NCBI GenBank assembly: GCA_020072785.1 | Contig: JAIQGG010000002.1 | Coordinates: 620,001 to 684,000 of the forward strand | Length of the DNA: 64,000 bases | Direction of reading: 5' to 3' | Source: Terriglobia bacterium | Lineage (GTDB): Bacteria > Acidobacteriota > Terriglobia > Acidiferrales > UBA7541 | In this document: positions 17,888 through 26,118 of the stretch, one piece after another | Numbering within the stretch: the stretch's first letter is position 1 | Layout of the letters: every line of letters begins with the position of its first letter | The notes under the pieces: generated by a model | Seen by the model: the letters and a program-made list of their open reading frames with translations, nothing else | What the model was told of the DNA's origin: nothing | Databases searched by the model: none | Translations under genes and position numbers: made by a program

Positions 17888-18574
17888 TCAGGAAACCGCA
17901 TGGCTCTTGCAGCCCGGTGCCCTGAGGAGGATCGGGCCTCTTGCCGTCCGCATTCGTCTCCTCGCGCTGATTTCGTTGTCTGCAGGGCGCATGCTTGCCT
18001 GCTCGAACTGTTTTGCAAGATGCGATTGCCCCACGGTCCGCCGCACCATCCACACCGTTTCCTTCCCCCCGAAAGCCGGGAGACCCGCCACCATGAAATC
18101 GGTCTGCGCTTCGGTACTTGCGGGGGGCGATGGTAAAAACACGAAATCGATCTTGCGTTCTGCGAGTTCGTGCAGCAGCTTTTCGGGACGGTCGCACATC
18201 ATCTCGATGCGGGCGTTGAGATATTGCAGCCGGAAGGACTTGGTCACCAGCAGAAAGAGCCGGAGACCCGCGGCTCCGCTGACGCCCACCCCAATGCGCC
18301 CCGGGCAGGCAGTCTCGCTCTGCTTCAGTGTGGAAAGAGCCTCGTCCCGCAAGCCGATGATCCTCGAGGCAAATTCGTAGAGAACTTCACCCGCGTGCGT
18401 CAGCCGGAAATCCCTCTTGTGCGCGCGCGCAAACAGGGGCGTGCCGATCTCCTCTGCAAGTTTACCCAGCGCAATGCTGACGGCCGGCTGCGTGCGGCAT
18501 ACCCGCGCGGCGGCTTTGTGCACGCTGCGCTCTTCCACGACTCCGATGAACATCTCCAGTTGCATCATTTCCAT
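17888..18574 (-). CDS. LysR-family transcriptional regulator, C-terminally shortened
   Basis: A 228-residue protein with a clear LysR winged helix-turn-helix (MMQLEMFIGVVEERSVHKAA, then TQPAVSIALGKLAEEIGTPLF) and the start of the effector domain. Family members are near 300 residues. Here recognisable effector-domain sequence stops around residue 165 and about 60 unrelated, Arg-rich residues follow. The second effector subdomain is missing, by frameshift or deletion. I chose ATG 18574; an upstream in-frame start at 18622 would overlap the palindrome at 18624-18656. It may regulate the adjacent convergent QHNDH operon or be a decaying copy. Confidence 0.75.
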   Translation of the reverse strand: MEMMQLEMFIGVVEERSVHKAAARVCRTQPAVSIALGKLAEEIGTPLFARAHKRDFRLTHAGEVLYEFASRIIGLRDEALSTLKQSETACPGRIGVGVSGAAGLRLFLLVTKSFRLQYLNARIEMMCDRPEKLLHELAERKIDFVFLPSPPASTEAQTDFMVAGLPAFGGKETVWMVRRTVGQSHLAKQFEQASMRPADNEISARRRMRTARGPILLRAPGCKSHAVS

Positions 18575-18623
18575 GGGGCGCTCTCCTGTTTTTCTTCGGG
18601 CTGTTCTGTCCGCTAAAAACAAA

Positions 18624-18656
18624 GAGGCCGTTATACCTTCCCGGTATAACGGCCTC
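18624..18656 (-). promoter_or_regulatory. Perfect 14-bp palindrome containing a LysR box; also terminator-like
   Basis: GAGGCCGTTATACC (18624-18637) and GGTATAACGGCCTC (18643-18656) pair perfectly around TTCCC. The centre contains ATAC-N7-GTAT (18633-18647), the LysR-type T-N11-A box in the form described for CatM/BenM. It sits about 50 bases upstream of the LysR-type start, the usual autoregulatory position. Read on the minus strand the hairpin is followed by TTTGTTTTT, so it could also act as an intrinsic terminator or attenuator ahead of the regulator gene. Confidence 0.6.
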
Positions 18657-19105
18657 TGGCAGTGCTAAATGAAAATCTTGGGATCTGGCCGTTATCCGCT
18701 GGGGAGAAGCAGGATAAGTCGCGCAAGAATAGCGATGGTAAGGAGCAGAGGCGAAAAAAAGCGGATGGTCAGTATCGTGGGGCGCATGCGCACAGGACGC
18801 TCATCCATCCTTCGCGGCACGAGAGAGGCGCTCCGTCGCTGACTCTGGCTGCTCATTGTTGTTATTAAATATCATTATGGCCGTATTTCGTCAAATAAAT
18901 AGCTCTTATTAATGGCGGACTCTAAAGCTGGATGCCAACTGTATTCGAATGCGGCGCGACTAAGTCGCTCCGCCAATCTAGCCCGCCCCCCTGCCCAGTT
19001 CGCCGCGCGGCTGGCAGGCAAGCATGCCCCGTGCCATACTCAACTCGCGCCCCGGCCTCCTCTGGCTTGCCGGGCGTGCCCCGGGTCCCTTTCGGTGCAG
19101 TGCAC
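18657..19105. other. 449-base gap upstream of the P-type ATPase
   Basis: No convincing gene. The stretch at about 18857-18912 is AT-rich compared with its surroundings and probably holds the ATPase promoter, but no well-spaced -35/-10 pair stands out. The ATPase reading frame is open from 18932, but the translated sequence before 19106 is Pro/Arg-rich and unlike the family. I looked for a Mg-sensing leader and cannot support one. Confidence 0.4.
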
Positions 19106-21616
19106 ATGCCCATACTGGCCGAGCCCGAACTCGCCAAAGCGCCGCAGGAAGAAGGACTGACCGCGCGCCAGGCCGAAGAGCGCCTCGCGCAGTACGGCCC
19201 CAATGAACCCAGCCCGCGAGTCCGCCGCTCCGAACTCCTCGAATTCCTCCACTTCTTCCTGAATCCCCTTGTCGTCATCCTGCTGCTCGCCAGCATCGTC
19301 GCTGCCTTTCTCGGCGAGTTGCTGAACGCGGGCCTCATCGTCGGCATCGTTCTCGTTGGCGCCGGCATTAATTTTGTGCAGACCTACCGCTCCAACCGCG
19401 CCGTCGAACTGCTCCGCGCGCGCGTCGCTCCCACTGCCACCGTTCTCCGCGACGCCGCCTGGCAGGAAATCCACCGCAGCCAAATCGTCCCCGGCGACCT
19501 GGTCCGCCTCTCCGCCGGCGACTTGGTTCCCGCCGACGCCCGCCTGCTCGCCGCGCGCGACCTCTTCGTGCAGCAGGCCGCCCTCACTGGCGAATCCATG
19601 CCCGTGGACAAGGAACTCCTCCCCCAGCCCAGCCCTCTCGCGGCGGGCCCCGCCGCCCCCGACCTCGTCTTCCTCGGCACTTCGGTCGTCAGCGGCGCCG
19701 CCCTCGCCCGCGTGCTCGTCACCGGCCCCCGCACCGCCTTCGGCTCCATCGCCGAGCGCCTGGCCATGCGCCCCGAAGAAACCGAATTCGAGCGCGGCCT
19801 GCGCCAGTTCAGCATGCTCATCATGCGCACCGTCTTCTTCCTGGTGCTGTTCATCCTGGTCCTGCGCGTGGCCCTGCACAAGGACGCCCTCGAATCCCTG
19901 ATCTTCGCCGTCGCCCTCGCCGTCGGCCTCACCCCTGAATTTCTCCCCATGATCACCTCCGTTACCCTGGCCAAAGGCGCGGTGCGCATGGCCCGTGTCA
20001 AGATGATCGTCAAGCATCTCTCCGCCATCCAGAATCTCGGCAGCATTGACGTCTTCTGCAGCGACAAGACCGGCACTCTCACCCGCGGCGAAATGTCCCT
20101 GGAGAAGACGCTCGACGCCGCCGGCCAGCCCGCCGAGCACCCCCTCCTCCTCGCCTATCTCAACAGCCAGTTCGAAACTGGCATTCGCAGCCCCCTGGAC
20201 GCCACCATCCTGCAGGCCCAGGTCTCCCACGCCGAGGAATACTCCAAGCGCGATGAAATTCCCTTCGACTTCGAGCGCCGCCGCCTCTCCATCGTCGTTG
20301 ACCAGAAATCCGCCGCCAGCTCGCGGCACCTGCTCATCACCAAAGGCGCTCCCGAAGGCATCCTGGCCTTGTGCGTGGCCTGCGAGATGGATGGTCAGCG
20401 TGTGCCCATGGACGAAGCGGCGCACGAGCGCTGCGCCCGGCTCTACGAGGCGCTCTGCTCCGACGGCTTCCGCGTTCTCGCCGTCGCCTGGCGCGAAGTC
20501 CGGCTCACCGACGGCCTCACCGTCCAGGACGAAAGGGAACTGACCCTCGCCGGCTTCCTGGCCTTCTCCGACCCGCTCCGCGAGGATGCCGCCTTGGCGC
20601 TCCAAGCTCTCGAACGCGACGGCGTGCAGCTGAAAATCCTCACCGGCGACAACGAGCTCGTCGCCCGCCATGTCTGCAAGCAGCTCGGCATCGTGGATCC
20701 CCCCACCGTTCTCGGCGAGGAGCTCGAGCGCACCAGTGATGCCGCCCTCGGCCACGTCGCCGAACAGACCATGCTCTTCGCCCGCATCTCCCCCATGCAG
20801 AAACACCGCATCATTCTCGCCCTCAAGCACCGCTCTCACGTCGTTGGCTACATCGGCGACGGCATCAATGACGCTCCCTCCCTGCACGCCGCCGATGTCG
20901 GCATCTCCGTCTCCACCGCTGTGGACATCGCTCGCGACGCCGCCGACCTCATCCTCGTCGAACCCGGCCTCAGCGTCCTCCATCGCGGCATCATCGAAGG
21001 CCGCAAAGCCTCCGCCAACGTCCTCAAATATCTCCTCATGGGCACCAGCTCCAACTTCGGCAACATGTTCAGCATGGCCGCCGCTTCGCTCTTTCTCCCC
21101 TTCCTGCCCATGCTCCCCTTGCAGATCCTCCTCAACAATTTCCTCTACGACCTCGCCCAGGTCACCATCCCCACCGACAACGTCGAGGACCAGCAACTGC
21201 GCACCCCGCAGCGCTGGGACCTTCGCCTCATCCGCAACTTCATGCTCGCCATCGGCCCCGTCAGCTCCCTCTACGACTTCCTCACCTTCTACGTCCTCCT
21301 CGCCGTCTTCCACGCCAGCAAGCCGCTGTTCCACACCGGCTGGTTTGTCGAGTCCCTCGCCACGCAAACCCTGGTCCTCTTCGTCATCCGCACCATGGGC
21401 AATCCCCTGCGCAGCCGCCCCAGCCGCCCGCTCACCATCACCACCCTCCTCATCGTCCTCATCGGCGTCGTCCTGCCGTTCTCCCCGCTCGCGCACATCC
21501 TCGGCTTCACCCCGCTCCCCGCAAAATACTTCGCCTTCCTCATCTTCGCCGCCGTCACCTACCTCGCCTTCGTCGAACTGGTGAAGCGCCGCCTCTTCGC
21601 CACCCACCGCCCCTGA
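19106..21616 (+). CDS. P-type cation-transporting ATPase, MgtA-like
   Basis: An 836-residue P-type ATPase. Visible motifs are LTGESMPVDKE (actuator domain), the phosphorylation site SDKTGTLT with Asp at about 320, ILTGDNE, and GDGINDAPSLHAADVGISV. The N-terminal region and the six C-terminal helices, together with VALAVGLTPEFLPMI, match the MgtA/MgtB (P3B) group, which brings Mg2+ into the cytoplasm. ATG 19106 gives the expected N-terminus. The frame continues upstream, but that extension is Pro/Arg-rich. Codons are extremely GC-biased at third positions, which creates a long spurious antisense frame. The 94-base gap to the GbsR-type gene holds that gene's own promoter, so the two are probably separate units. 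Confidence 0.93.
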   Translation: MPILAEPELAKAPQEEGLTARQAEERLAQYGPNEPSPRVRRSELLEFLHFFLNPLVVILLLASIVAAFLGELLNAGLIVGIVLVGAGINFVQTYRSNRAVELLRARVAPTATVLRDAAWQEIHRSQIVPGDLVRLSAGDLVPADARLLAARDLFVQQAALTGESMPVDKELLPQPSPLAAGPAAPDLVFLGTSVVSGAALARVLVTGPRTAFGSIAERLAMRPEETEFERGLRQFSMLIMRTVFFLVLFILVLRVALHKDALESLIFAVALAVGLTPEFLPMITSVTLAKGAVRMARVKMIVKHLSAIQNLGSIDVFCSDKTGTLTRGEMSLEKTLDAAGQPAEHPLLLAYLNSQFETGIRSPLDATILQAQVSHAEEYSKRDEIPFDFERRRLSIVVDQKSAASSRHLLITKGAPEGILALCVACEMDGQRVPMDEAAHERCARLYEALCSDGFRVLAVAWREVRLTDGLTVQDERELTLAGFLAFSDPLREDAALALQALERDGVQLKILTGDNELVARHVCKQLGIVDPPTVLGEELERTSDAALGHVAEQTMLFARISPMQKHRIILALKHRSHVVGYIGDGINDAPSLHAADVGISVSTAVDIARDAADLILVEPGLSVLHRGIIEGRKASANVLKYLLMGTSSNFGNMFSMAAASLFLPFLPMLPLQILLNNFLYDLAQVTIPTDNVEDQQLRTPQRWDLRLIRNFMLAIGPVSSLYDFLTFYVLLAVFHASKPLFHTGWFVESLATQTLVLFVIRTMGNPLRSRPSRPLTITTLLIVLIGVVLPFSPLAHILGFTPLPAKYFAFLIFAAVTYLAFVELVKRRLFATHRP

Positions 21617-21659
21617 CGTTTCGGGATAGGTTTCTGCGTGCGCGCTTGCCGGGCGGGTC

Positions 21660-21710
21660 TTGACAATTGTCAGTTATGTCAGTAATATCTGTTGTGACAG
21701 AAAGAACTGT
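21660..21710 (+). promoter_or_regulatory. Promoter and palindromic operator of the GbsR-type gene
   Basis: TTGACA at 21660-21665 is separated by 17 bases from TAATAT at 21683-21688. TGACAATTGTCA (21661-21672) is a perfect 12-bp palindrome covering the -35 box. Just after the -10, CTGT and ACAG (21689-21700) form a further inverted repeat with a TGTGACA half-site. The layout suggests a repressor, most simply the GbsR/MarR-type product encoded 22 bases downstream of the -10, acting on its own gene. Confidence 0.65.
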
Positions 21711-22250
21711 ATGACCCAGCTAAGCACCGCCAAAAAGCAGTTCATCCTCCACTGGGGCGAAATGGGCGCCCGCTGGGGGATCAACCGCACCGTCGCTCAG
21801 GTTCACGCCCTTCTCCACGTTTCTGCCACTCCCTTAACTGCCGAGGAGATTGCCAAGACCCTCCATGTGGCCCGCTCCAATGTCAGCACCAGCATCCGCG
21901 AACTGCAGGGCTGGGGGCTCGTTCGCCCGGTGCACGTCCTCGGCGACCGCTGCCAGCATTACGAGTCCATCAAGGACGTTTGGGAGATGTTCCGCATCAT
22001 CATCGACCAGCGCAAGAAGCGGGAGATCGATCCCACCCTGGAGCTCCTCCGCCTGTGCATCGCGGAACTCCGGCAGGGGAAGGAAGCCGATGCTTATACT
22101 CGGGAGCGCCTCGAGGAAATCTACGAGTTCTTCGCCGACGTCGAGGCGTTGTACTCCGACGTGCGGCAATTCCCGGTGGCAACGCTGCGCAGCCTGGTCA
22201 AGGCGCGCGGCACGGTCCGCAAGTTGCTCTCTTTGAAGCTCGGCCGCTAG
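21711..22250 (+). CDS. GbsR/MarR-type winged-helix transcriptional regulator
   Basis: A 179-residue regulator. Residues about 30-90 form a winged helix (VHALLHVSATPLTAEEIAKTL, VARSNVSTSIRELQGWGLVRPV), and a helical C-terminal half (about 100-175) resembles the GbsR group of MarR-like proteins. Founding GbsR senses choline in Bacillus; other members respond to varied signals. ATG 21711 follows AGAAAGA; the frame extends upstream through the promoter, so the earlier start is unlikely. Neighbours are the MgtA-like ATPase upstream and the SDR-like gene 108 bases downstream, the likeliest co-regulated partner. Confidence 0.82.
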   Translation: MTQLSTAKKQFILHWGEMGARWGINRTVAQVHALLHVSATPLTAEEIAKTLHVARSNVSTSIRELQGWGLVRPVHVLGDRCQHYESIKDVWEMFRIIIDQRKKREIDPTLELLRLCIAELRQGKEADAYTRERLEEIYEFFADVEALYSDVRQFPVATLRSLVKARGTVRKLLSLKLGR

Positions 22251-22358
22251 GCCTTTTTTTGCTATGTAGTTCTGTCGTGAAAGGAAAGACTGAGGTACGG
22301 AGCGGTTGCTTGACCCAGCCGAGCTGCCGGCCCCTTCTCCGCATCCTGGGAGATACCG

Positions 22359-23312
22359 ATGATGCAGGACACCACAGTTAACCCCGCCCCCGCACCCGGC
22401 GCGCCGTTGCATGTCGTTACCGGTGCCTTCGGATTTTCCGGCAAATACATTGCCCTGCGCCTGCTGGAGCGGGGCATCCGTGTGCGCACGCTGACCAATC
22501 ACCCGGGTGGGGACTCTCCCTTGCACAGCAGGATCGAGGTGGCCCCGCTCAATTTCAAAAATATGGCAGAGCTGGCCCACAGCTTGCAGGGCGCGGCGAC
22601 GGTCTATAACACCTATTGGGTGCGCTTCGCCCGCGGAAGGATGAACCACGAAACTGCCGTCCAAAACACAAAGGTCCTCATCCGCGCTGCGGCACAGGCG
22701 GGCGTGCAACGCATCGTGCACGTCAGCATTACCAATCCCTCGCCGTCTTCGCCTTTGCCGTACTTTCGGGGAAAAGCCGCGGTGGAGGAGGCTATCCGCT
22801 CTTCCGCGCTGTCCTACGCCATCCTGCGGCCTGCGGTGGTCTTTGGAGCGGAAGACATTCTGCTCAACAATATCGCCTGGATGTTAAGGCGCTTCCCGGT
22901 CTTTGCATTGCCTGGCAAGGGCGATTACGGGTTGCAACCCATCTTCGTGGAGGATCTGGCCGCGCTTGCCGTCGACAGTGGCCGCAGCCGTGAGAATATC
23001 GTGGTGGACGCGGTGGGCCCGGAGACCTACTCCTACGCTGATCTCGTGCAGCTCATTCGCGGCACGATCGGCAGTCGCAGCCGCGTCGTGCGCATCCCTG
23101 CAGCCGGGGTTGTCCTCGCTTCCTGGCTGCTCAGCCGCCTGGTCAACGATGTCGTTTTGACGAAAGATGAAGTCAGCGGCCTTATGGCCAATCTGCTCGT
23201 CTCCAAGGAGTCGCCAACGGGCAGCACAAGTCTTCGCGCGTGGTTGCAGACACATGCCCGCACAACCGGAAGGCACTACGCCTCGGAACTTGAACGGCAT
23301 TACCGGTCGTAA
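22359..23312 (+). CDS. NAD(P)-binding protein, atypical SDR (NmrA/NDUFA9-like)
   Basis: A 317-residue atypical short-chain dehydrogenase/reductase. The N-terminal TGAFGFSGKYIALRLLERG gives the TGxxGxxG dinucleotide motif (about residues 21-28), followed by a Rossmann fold. A canonical active-site YxxxK is not obvious; PYFRGKAAVEEAIR is the closest segment. Proteins of this group reduce small substrates, sense NAD(P)H or bind quinone-complex partners. The C-terminal part has a hydrophobic stretch (VVLASWLLSRLV) that may touch membrane. Start ATG 22359 (or 22362) follows GGGAGA. Co-expression with the GbsR-type gene is plausible. Function is not assigned beyond the fold. Confidence 0.75.
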   Translation: MMQDTTVNPAPAPGAPLHVVTGAFGFSGKYIALRLLERGIRVRTLTNHPGGDSPLHSRIEVAPLNFKNMAELAHSLQGAATVYNTYWVRFARGRMNHETAVQNTKVLIRAAAQAGVQRIVHVSITNPSPSSPLPYFRGKAAVEEAIRSSALSYAILRPAVVFGAEDILLNNIAWMLRRFPVFALPGKGDYGLQPIFVEDLAALAVDSGRSRENIVVDAVGPETYSYADLVQLIRGTIGSRSRVVRIPAAGVVLASWLLSRLVNDVVLTKDEVSGLMANLLVSKESPTGSTSLRAWLQTHARTTGRHYASELERHYRS

Positions 23313-23435
23313 GCTTTGGTGCGGTGCCCGTGCGGCCTTCCGAGCGCTCCTGACTTCGGATAGGGAAGGCGCCCTTGAGAAAGCTCGCTCCCACTGACTC
23401 TTCCCCGGGCGCTTCCGCCCGCTTCCCGGTTCCCG

Positions 23436-23441
23436 TACAAT
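23436..23441 (+). promoter_or_regulatory. TACAAT -10 box giving a very short or absent leader
   Basis: TACAAT (5/6 match to the -10 consensus) ends seven bases before the ATG at 23449, so transcription would begin at or next to the start codon. No ribosome-binding site is present between them. The -35 region at 23413-23418 is weak. Confidence 0.4.
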
Positions 23442-23448
23442 CCACATC

Positions 23449-24039
23449 ATGAATCCCCTCGCAGCTCTCGGCCTGGTCCTCGGCGCGGGGTTTTCTTCTG
23501 GCCTGAACCTTTATGCCACAGTAGCCACCCTCGGCCTGCTGCAGCGTTTCGGCGTGATCCACCTGCCCGATCCCCTGCGCGTCATCGCCCACCCCGCCGT
23601 TCTCGCTATCGCCATCGCCCTCTATCTCGTGGAATTCCTCGCCGACAAAGTCCCCTACGTGGACACCGTCTGGGACCTCGTGCACACTTTTATCCGCCCC
23701 CCGGCCGCGGCTCTTCTCGCCTACGGCGCTCTCGGCGGCGTCGCGCCCTCTTGGCGCTGGGCCGCCGCGCTCCTCGCCGGCAGCGTCGCCCTCACCGCCC
23801 ACGGCGCCAAAGCGTGCACCCGCGCCGCCGCCAACACCAGCCCCGAGCCCTTCAGCAATTGGACGCTGAGCCTCGGCGAAGATGTGCTGGCCGTCTGGCT
23901 CTCCTGGCTCGCGGCGACCCATCCGATCCTGACGGCCGCGGTTGTTGCCGCGCTCCTTGCGCTCTCCCTCTATCTGCTCCTGCACCTGTTCCGTTTCCTG
24001 CGCCGCGCGTTTGGGCGCGTTCTTGCGGGCTCTTCCTGA
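23449..24039 (+). CDS. DUF4126 family membrane protein
   Basis: A 196-residue integral membrane protein with about five hydrophobic helices. It contains the family-like N-terminal segment GLVLGAGFSSGLNLYATVATLGLLQ and the loop FLADKVPYVDTVWDLVHTFIRPPAAALLAYGA, both typical of DUF4126. No function is established for the family that I know of. There is no ribosome-binding site before the ATG, and a TACAAT lies just upstream, so the mRNA may be leaderless. Downstream, 51 bases separate its stop from the stop of the convergent flavoprotein gene. Confidence 0.8.
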   Translation: MNPLAALGLVLGAGFSSGLNLYATVATLGLLQRFGVIHLPDPLRVIAHPAVLAIAIALYLVEFLADKVPYVDTVWDLVHTFIRPPAAALLAYGALGGVAPSWRWAAALLAGSVALTAHGAKACTRAAANTSPEPFSNWTLSLGEDVLAVWLSWLAATHPILTAAVVAALLALSLYLLLHLFRFLRRAFGRVLAGSS

Positions 24040-24090
24040 CGCCCGCAAAAACGCGCAGCCTTGGAGATCACTTCTCCGGCGAGACACGAA

Positions 24091-25941
24091 TTAGAGCAAA
24101 GGCAGGACTTCGCTGCTCGTCCGCACTCCCGAGCCGATTGCGCTTTCGTTTGCCGGGCTGGACTCCACGTCCTGTCCGCCAAACGATATCCGCCCGACCT
24201 GCTGCCGCGCGTAATATCGGTTGGAAGGCACGCGCGTCGCCTGGCCGCCGTTCATGATCGGAGCGCTGAAGGGCCAGCCCGGCTTCGGATAGACCATGCT
24301 GTGCCCCCAGCGATAGAGGTAGACGGCGCTGACGTCGCGGTTGAAGTCGAAATTGGGCCCCGCGAGCACGCGATTCAGATCCGCGCGCAGCGAATCCTCG
24401 TAGCTCGAAAAGGGCGTTGTCAGCAGCTTGATCCGCTCGTTGGGCTGATCCGCGGGCGACGCCGTGTTCCCTCCGTAGAAAGTCAGCACCGTCGGGCGGT
24501 TCGGGTTTACGCGGTCGGGGCCGACCCAGTCCGCAACAACAAAATCCGCCCAGTACTGGCTGCCCCAGTAGTAGGCATCGTAGCCCAGGTCCACCACCGG
24601 CGCCGCGCTGCGCAGCGTGACGTTGGCCACCATCACGGGGCCTAGCGTCACATCGTCGTAGGCCGCTAGCTGCGGCGCGCTGAACAGATGCTCGCAGGCC
24701 GTGCGCGCGGTGTGCGCCTGCCCCGCGAAAATCACCGCCTTGGCCGTCGCCCGGTAGAACTGCCCGTTGCTGAAATAGACCACGCTGGCGTTGCTCGCCG
24801 CCGTGTCGCCGCGCACCACCATGGCTCCCTGCCGGATGCGCACGTTGTTGCCGGGGTCGTCCATGGCCGTCAGGTTATACGGATTGTTCAGGAGCTCCGC
24901 ATCCGTGCTCCCGCTGATCGCCGTGGGGATCAGCCACTTCACGATGTGCCGCAGCATCCCGGAGTTTCCCCCGGGATACGCAAACTCCGGGTAGTATTCC
25001 GCGCCCAAAAAGCTGATCGAGGTGTACGCGGAGACCTGTGTTGTCATCCCGTCCAGCGCGTCCACCGCGTAGCGCGTGTAAAAGTCGGAGACCGCCGGGT
25101 GGTATTTCTGGACCTGCGTCAGGTAGTAATCAAACGTCATCGGCGAGAGATAGTCGTATTTCGGGTCGCTGTTGTCCGCCGGATCCGTGGGCGAGCCGGG
25201 CTTGTGATACCAGTTCATCAGGTCCTGCCGCGCTGCCTTCAAATCATTCACGATATTGTTGGGGTAGGGAACGCTGTTCAGACCCTTTCCATACGTGTCC
25301 ACATTCCAACTGCTCGTGCCGGGATTCACATAGGGTGTCGCGCTGTCAAAGTAGTAGCTGTACAACGGTGCTGGCAAAATGTAGTTCTGCCAGAGGATTC
25401 CCGTCGTATTGTAGATGTCGTCCAGGAACGGAGCATAAGGTTGCACGGCATAAGCCGTTGCCGTGGACGAAATGTCCGGAATGGGTGCGGCGTCATCGCG
25501 GTTCGCATTTCCCCCCGGAGTCGCCTGTCCGTCGAGGATCAGGATCTTGGTCCCTGGCCGCTGGCGCGTGAGATAAAACGCCGCCGAGCACCCCGACATG
25601 CCGCTGCCGACGATGATCACTTCATAGTTTCCGTTGTCCGCCAAAATTGGCTGGCTTCCCTGGTAGCTATCGCAGGGCGATGGCGAAATCACCACGCTGT
25701 CGCTCTTGAAGGTCAGCCGCCCGTCGCGCAGCCAGTGGCCGATATTGAACACCGAAGGCAGATTCCCGCCGCGCAGCACCCGCGGGTCGCTGCCGATGGA
25801 GCCGTCGCAAGGATAGGTGGTGGTTGCCGCATAGAACTTCATGGGGAAGGAGGACCCGACCGCCGCCGTGCCCGCGGCAATCAGCATCCCGTTGATAAAA
25901 TCACGCCGCCGGATTCCGTCGTCCCTGGTTTTATGAGTCAT
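24091..25941 (-). CDS. Tat-exported FAD-dependent oxidoreductase, spermidine-dehydrogenase-like
   Basis: A 616-residue flavoprotein. The N-terminus carries a twin-arginine signal (IRRRDFINGMLIAAG, residues 10-24), so it should be exported folded. The FAD-binding Rossmann motif VGSGMSG lies at 111-117 within VIIVGSGMSGCSAAFYLTRQ, with an acidic strand end at LILDG. Overall it resembles proteins annotated as spermidine dehydrogenase or NAD(P)-binding amine oxidoreductases, which oxidise polyamines in the periplasm; the substrate here is not proven. Start ATG 25941 has AAGGAG upstream. It lies downstream of the S9 peptidase on the same strand, separated by 177 bases that include a hairpin, so it is probably its own transcript. 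Confidence 0.78.
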   Translation of the reverse strand: MTHKTRDDGIRRRDFINGMLIAAGTAAVGSSFPMKFYAATTTYPCDGSIGSDPRVLRGGNLPSVFNIGHWLRDGRLTFKSDSVVISPSPCDSYQGSQPILADNGNYEVIIVGSGMSGCSAAFYLTRQRPGTKILILDGQATPGGNANRDDAAPIPDISSTATAYAVQPYAPFLDDIYNTTGILWQNYILPAPLYSYYFDSATPYVNPGTSSWNVDTYGKGLNSVPYPNNIVNDLKAARQDLMNWYHKPGSPTDPADNSDPKYDYLSPMTFDYYLTQVQKYHPAVSDFYTRYAVDALDGMTTQVSAYTSISFLGAEYYPEFAYPGGNSGMLRHIVKWLIPTAISGSTDAELLNNPYNLTAMDDPGNNVRIRQGAMVVRGDTAASNASVVYFSNGQFYRATAKAVIFAGQAHTARTACEHLFSAPQLAAYDDVTLGPVMVANVTLRSAAPVVDLGYDAYYWGSQYWADFVVADWVGPDRVNPNRPTVLTFYGGNTASPADQPNERIKLLTTPFSSYEDSLRADLNRVLAGPNFDFNRDVSAVYLYRWGHSMVYPKPGWPFSAPIMNGGQATRVPSNRYYARQQVGRISFGGQDVESSPANESAIGSGVRTSSEVLPLL

Positions 25942-26073
25942 GAGAGTGCTCCTTGAGGAATATTTGAAAGGAGTAACAACCTGGATTACTGCGGAATCTA
26001 GTCCTCTGGCGAGGGTTTTGCAAGGTTATTTATTTATAGCAGGGATGCTCGGAGGGAGTGTGCCGGAGGGAAT

Positions 26074-26103
26074 GTGCCGGGCGGCGCAGCACCCGCCCGG
26101 CAC
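26074..26103 (-). terminator. 11-bp GC-rich hairpin after the S9 peptidase gene
   Basis: GTGCCGGGCGG (26074-26084) pairs perfectly with CCGCCCGGCAC (26093-26103) around an eight-base loop, 15 bases beyond the stop of the minus-strand S9 peptidase gene. No T-run follows on either strand, so a Rho-independent stop is possible but not certain. Confidence 0.45.
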
Positions 26104-26118
26104 GTGCAACGTTTCCGG

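Noticed and set aside
18932-19105. N-terminal extension of the P-type ATPase
   Set aside because: The added 58 residues are Pro/Arg-rich and unlike the family; the ATG at 19106 gives the normal N-terminus.
19040-21607. Minus-strand open frame (about 855 codons) opposite the P-type ATPase gene
   Set aside because: The sequence is Gly/Glu/Asp-rich with no fold; it arises from the extreme third-position GC of the ATPase gene.
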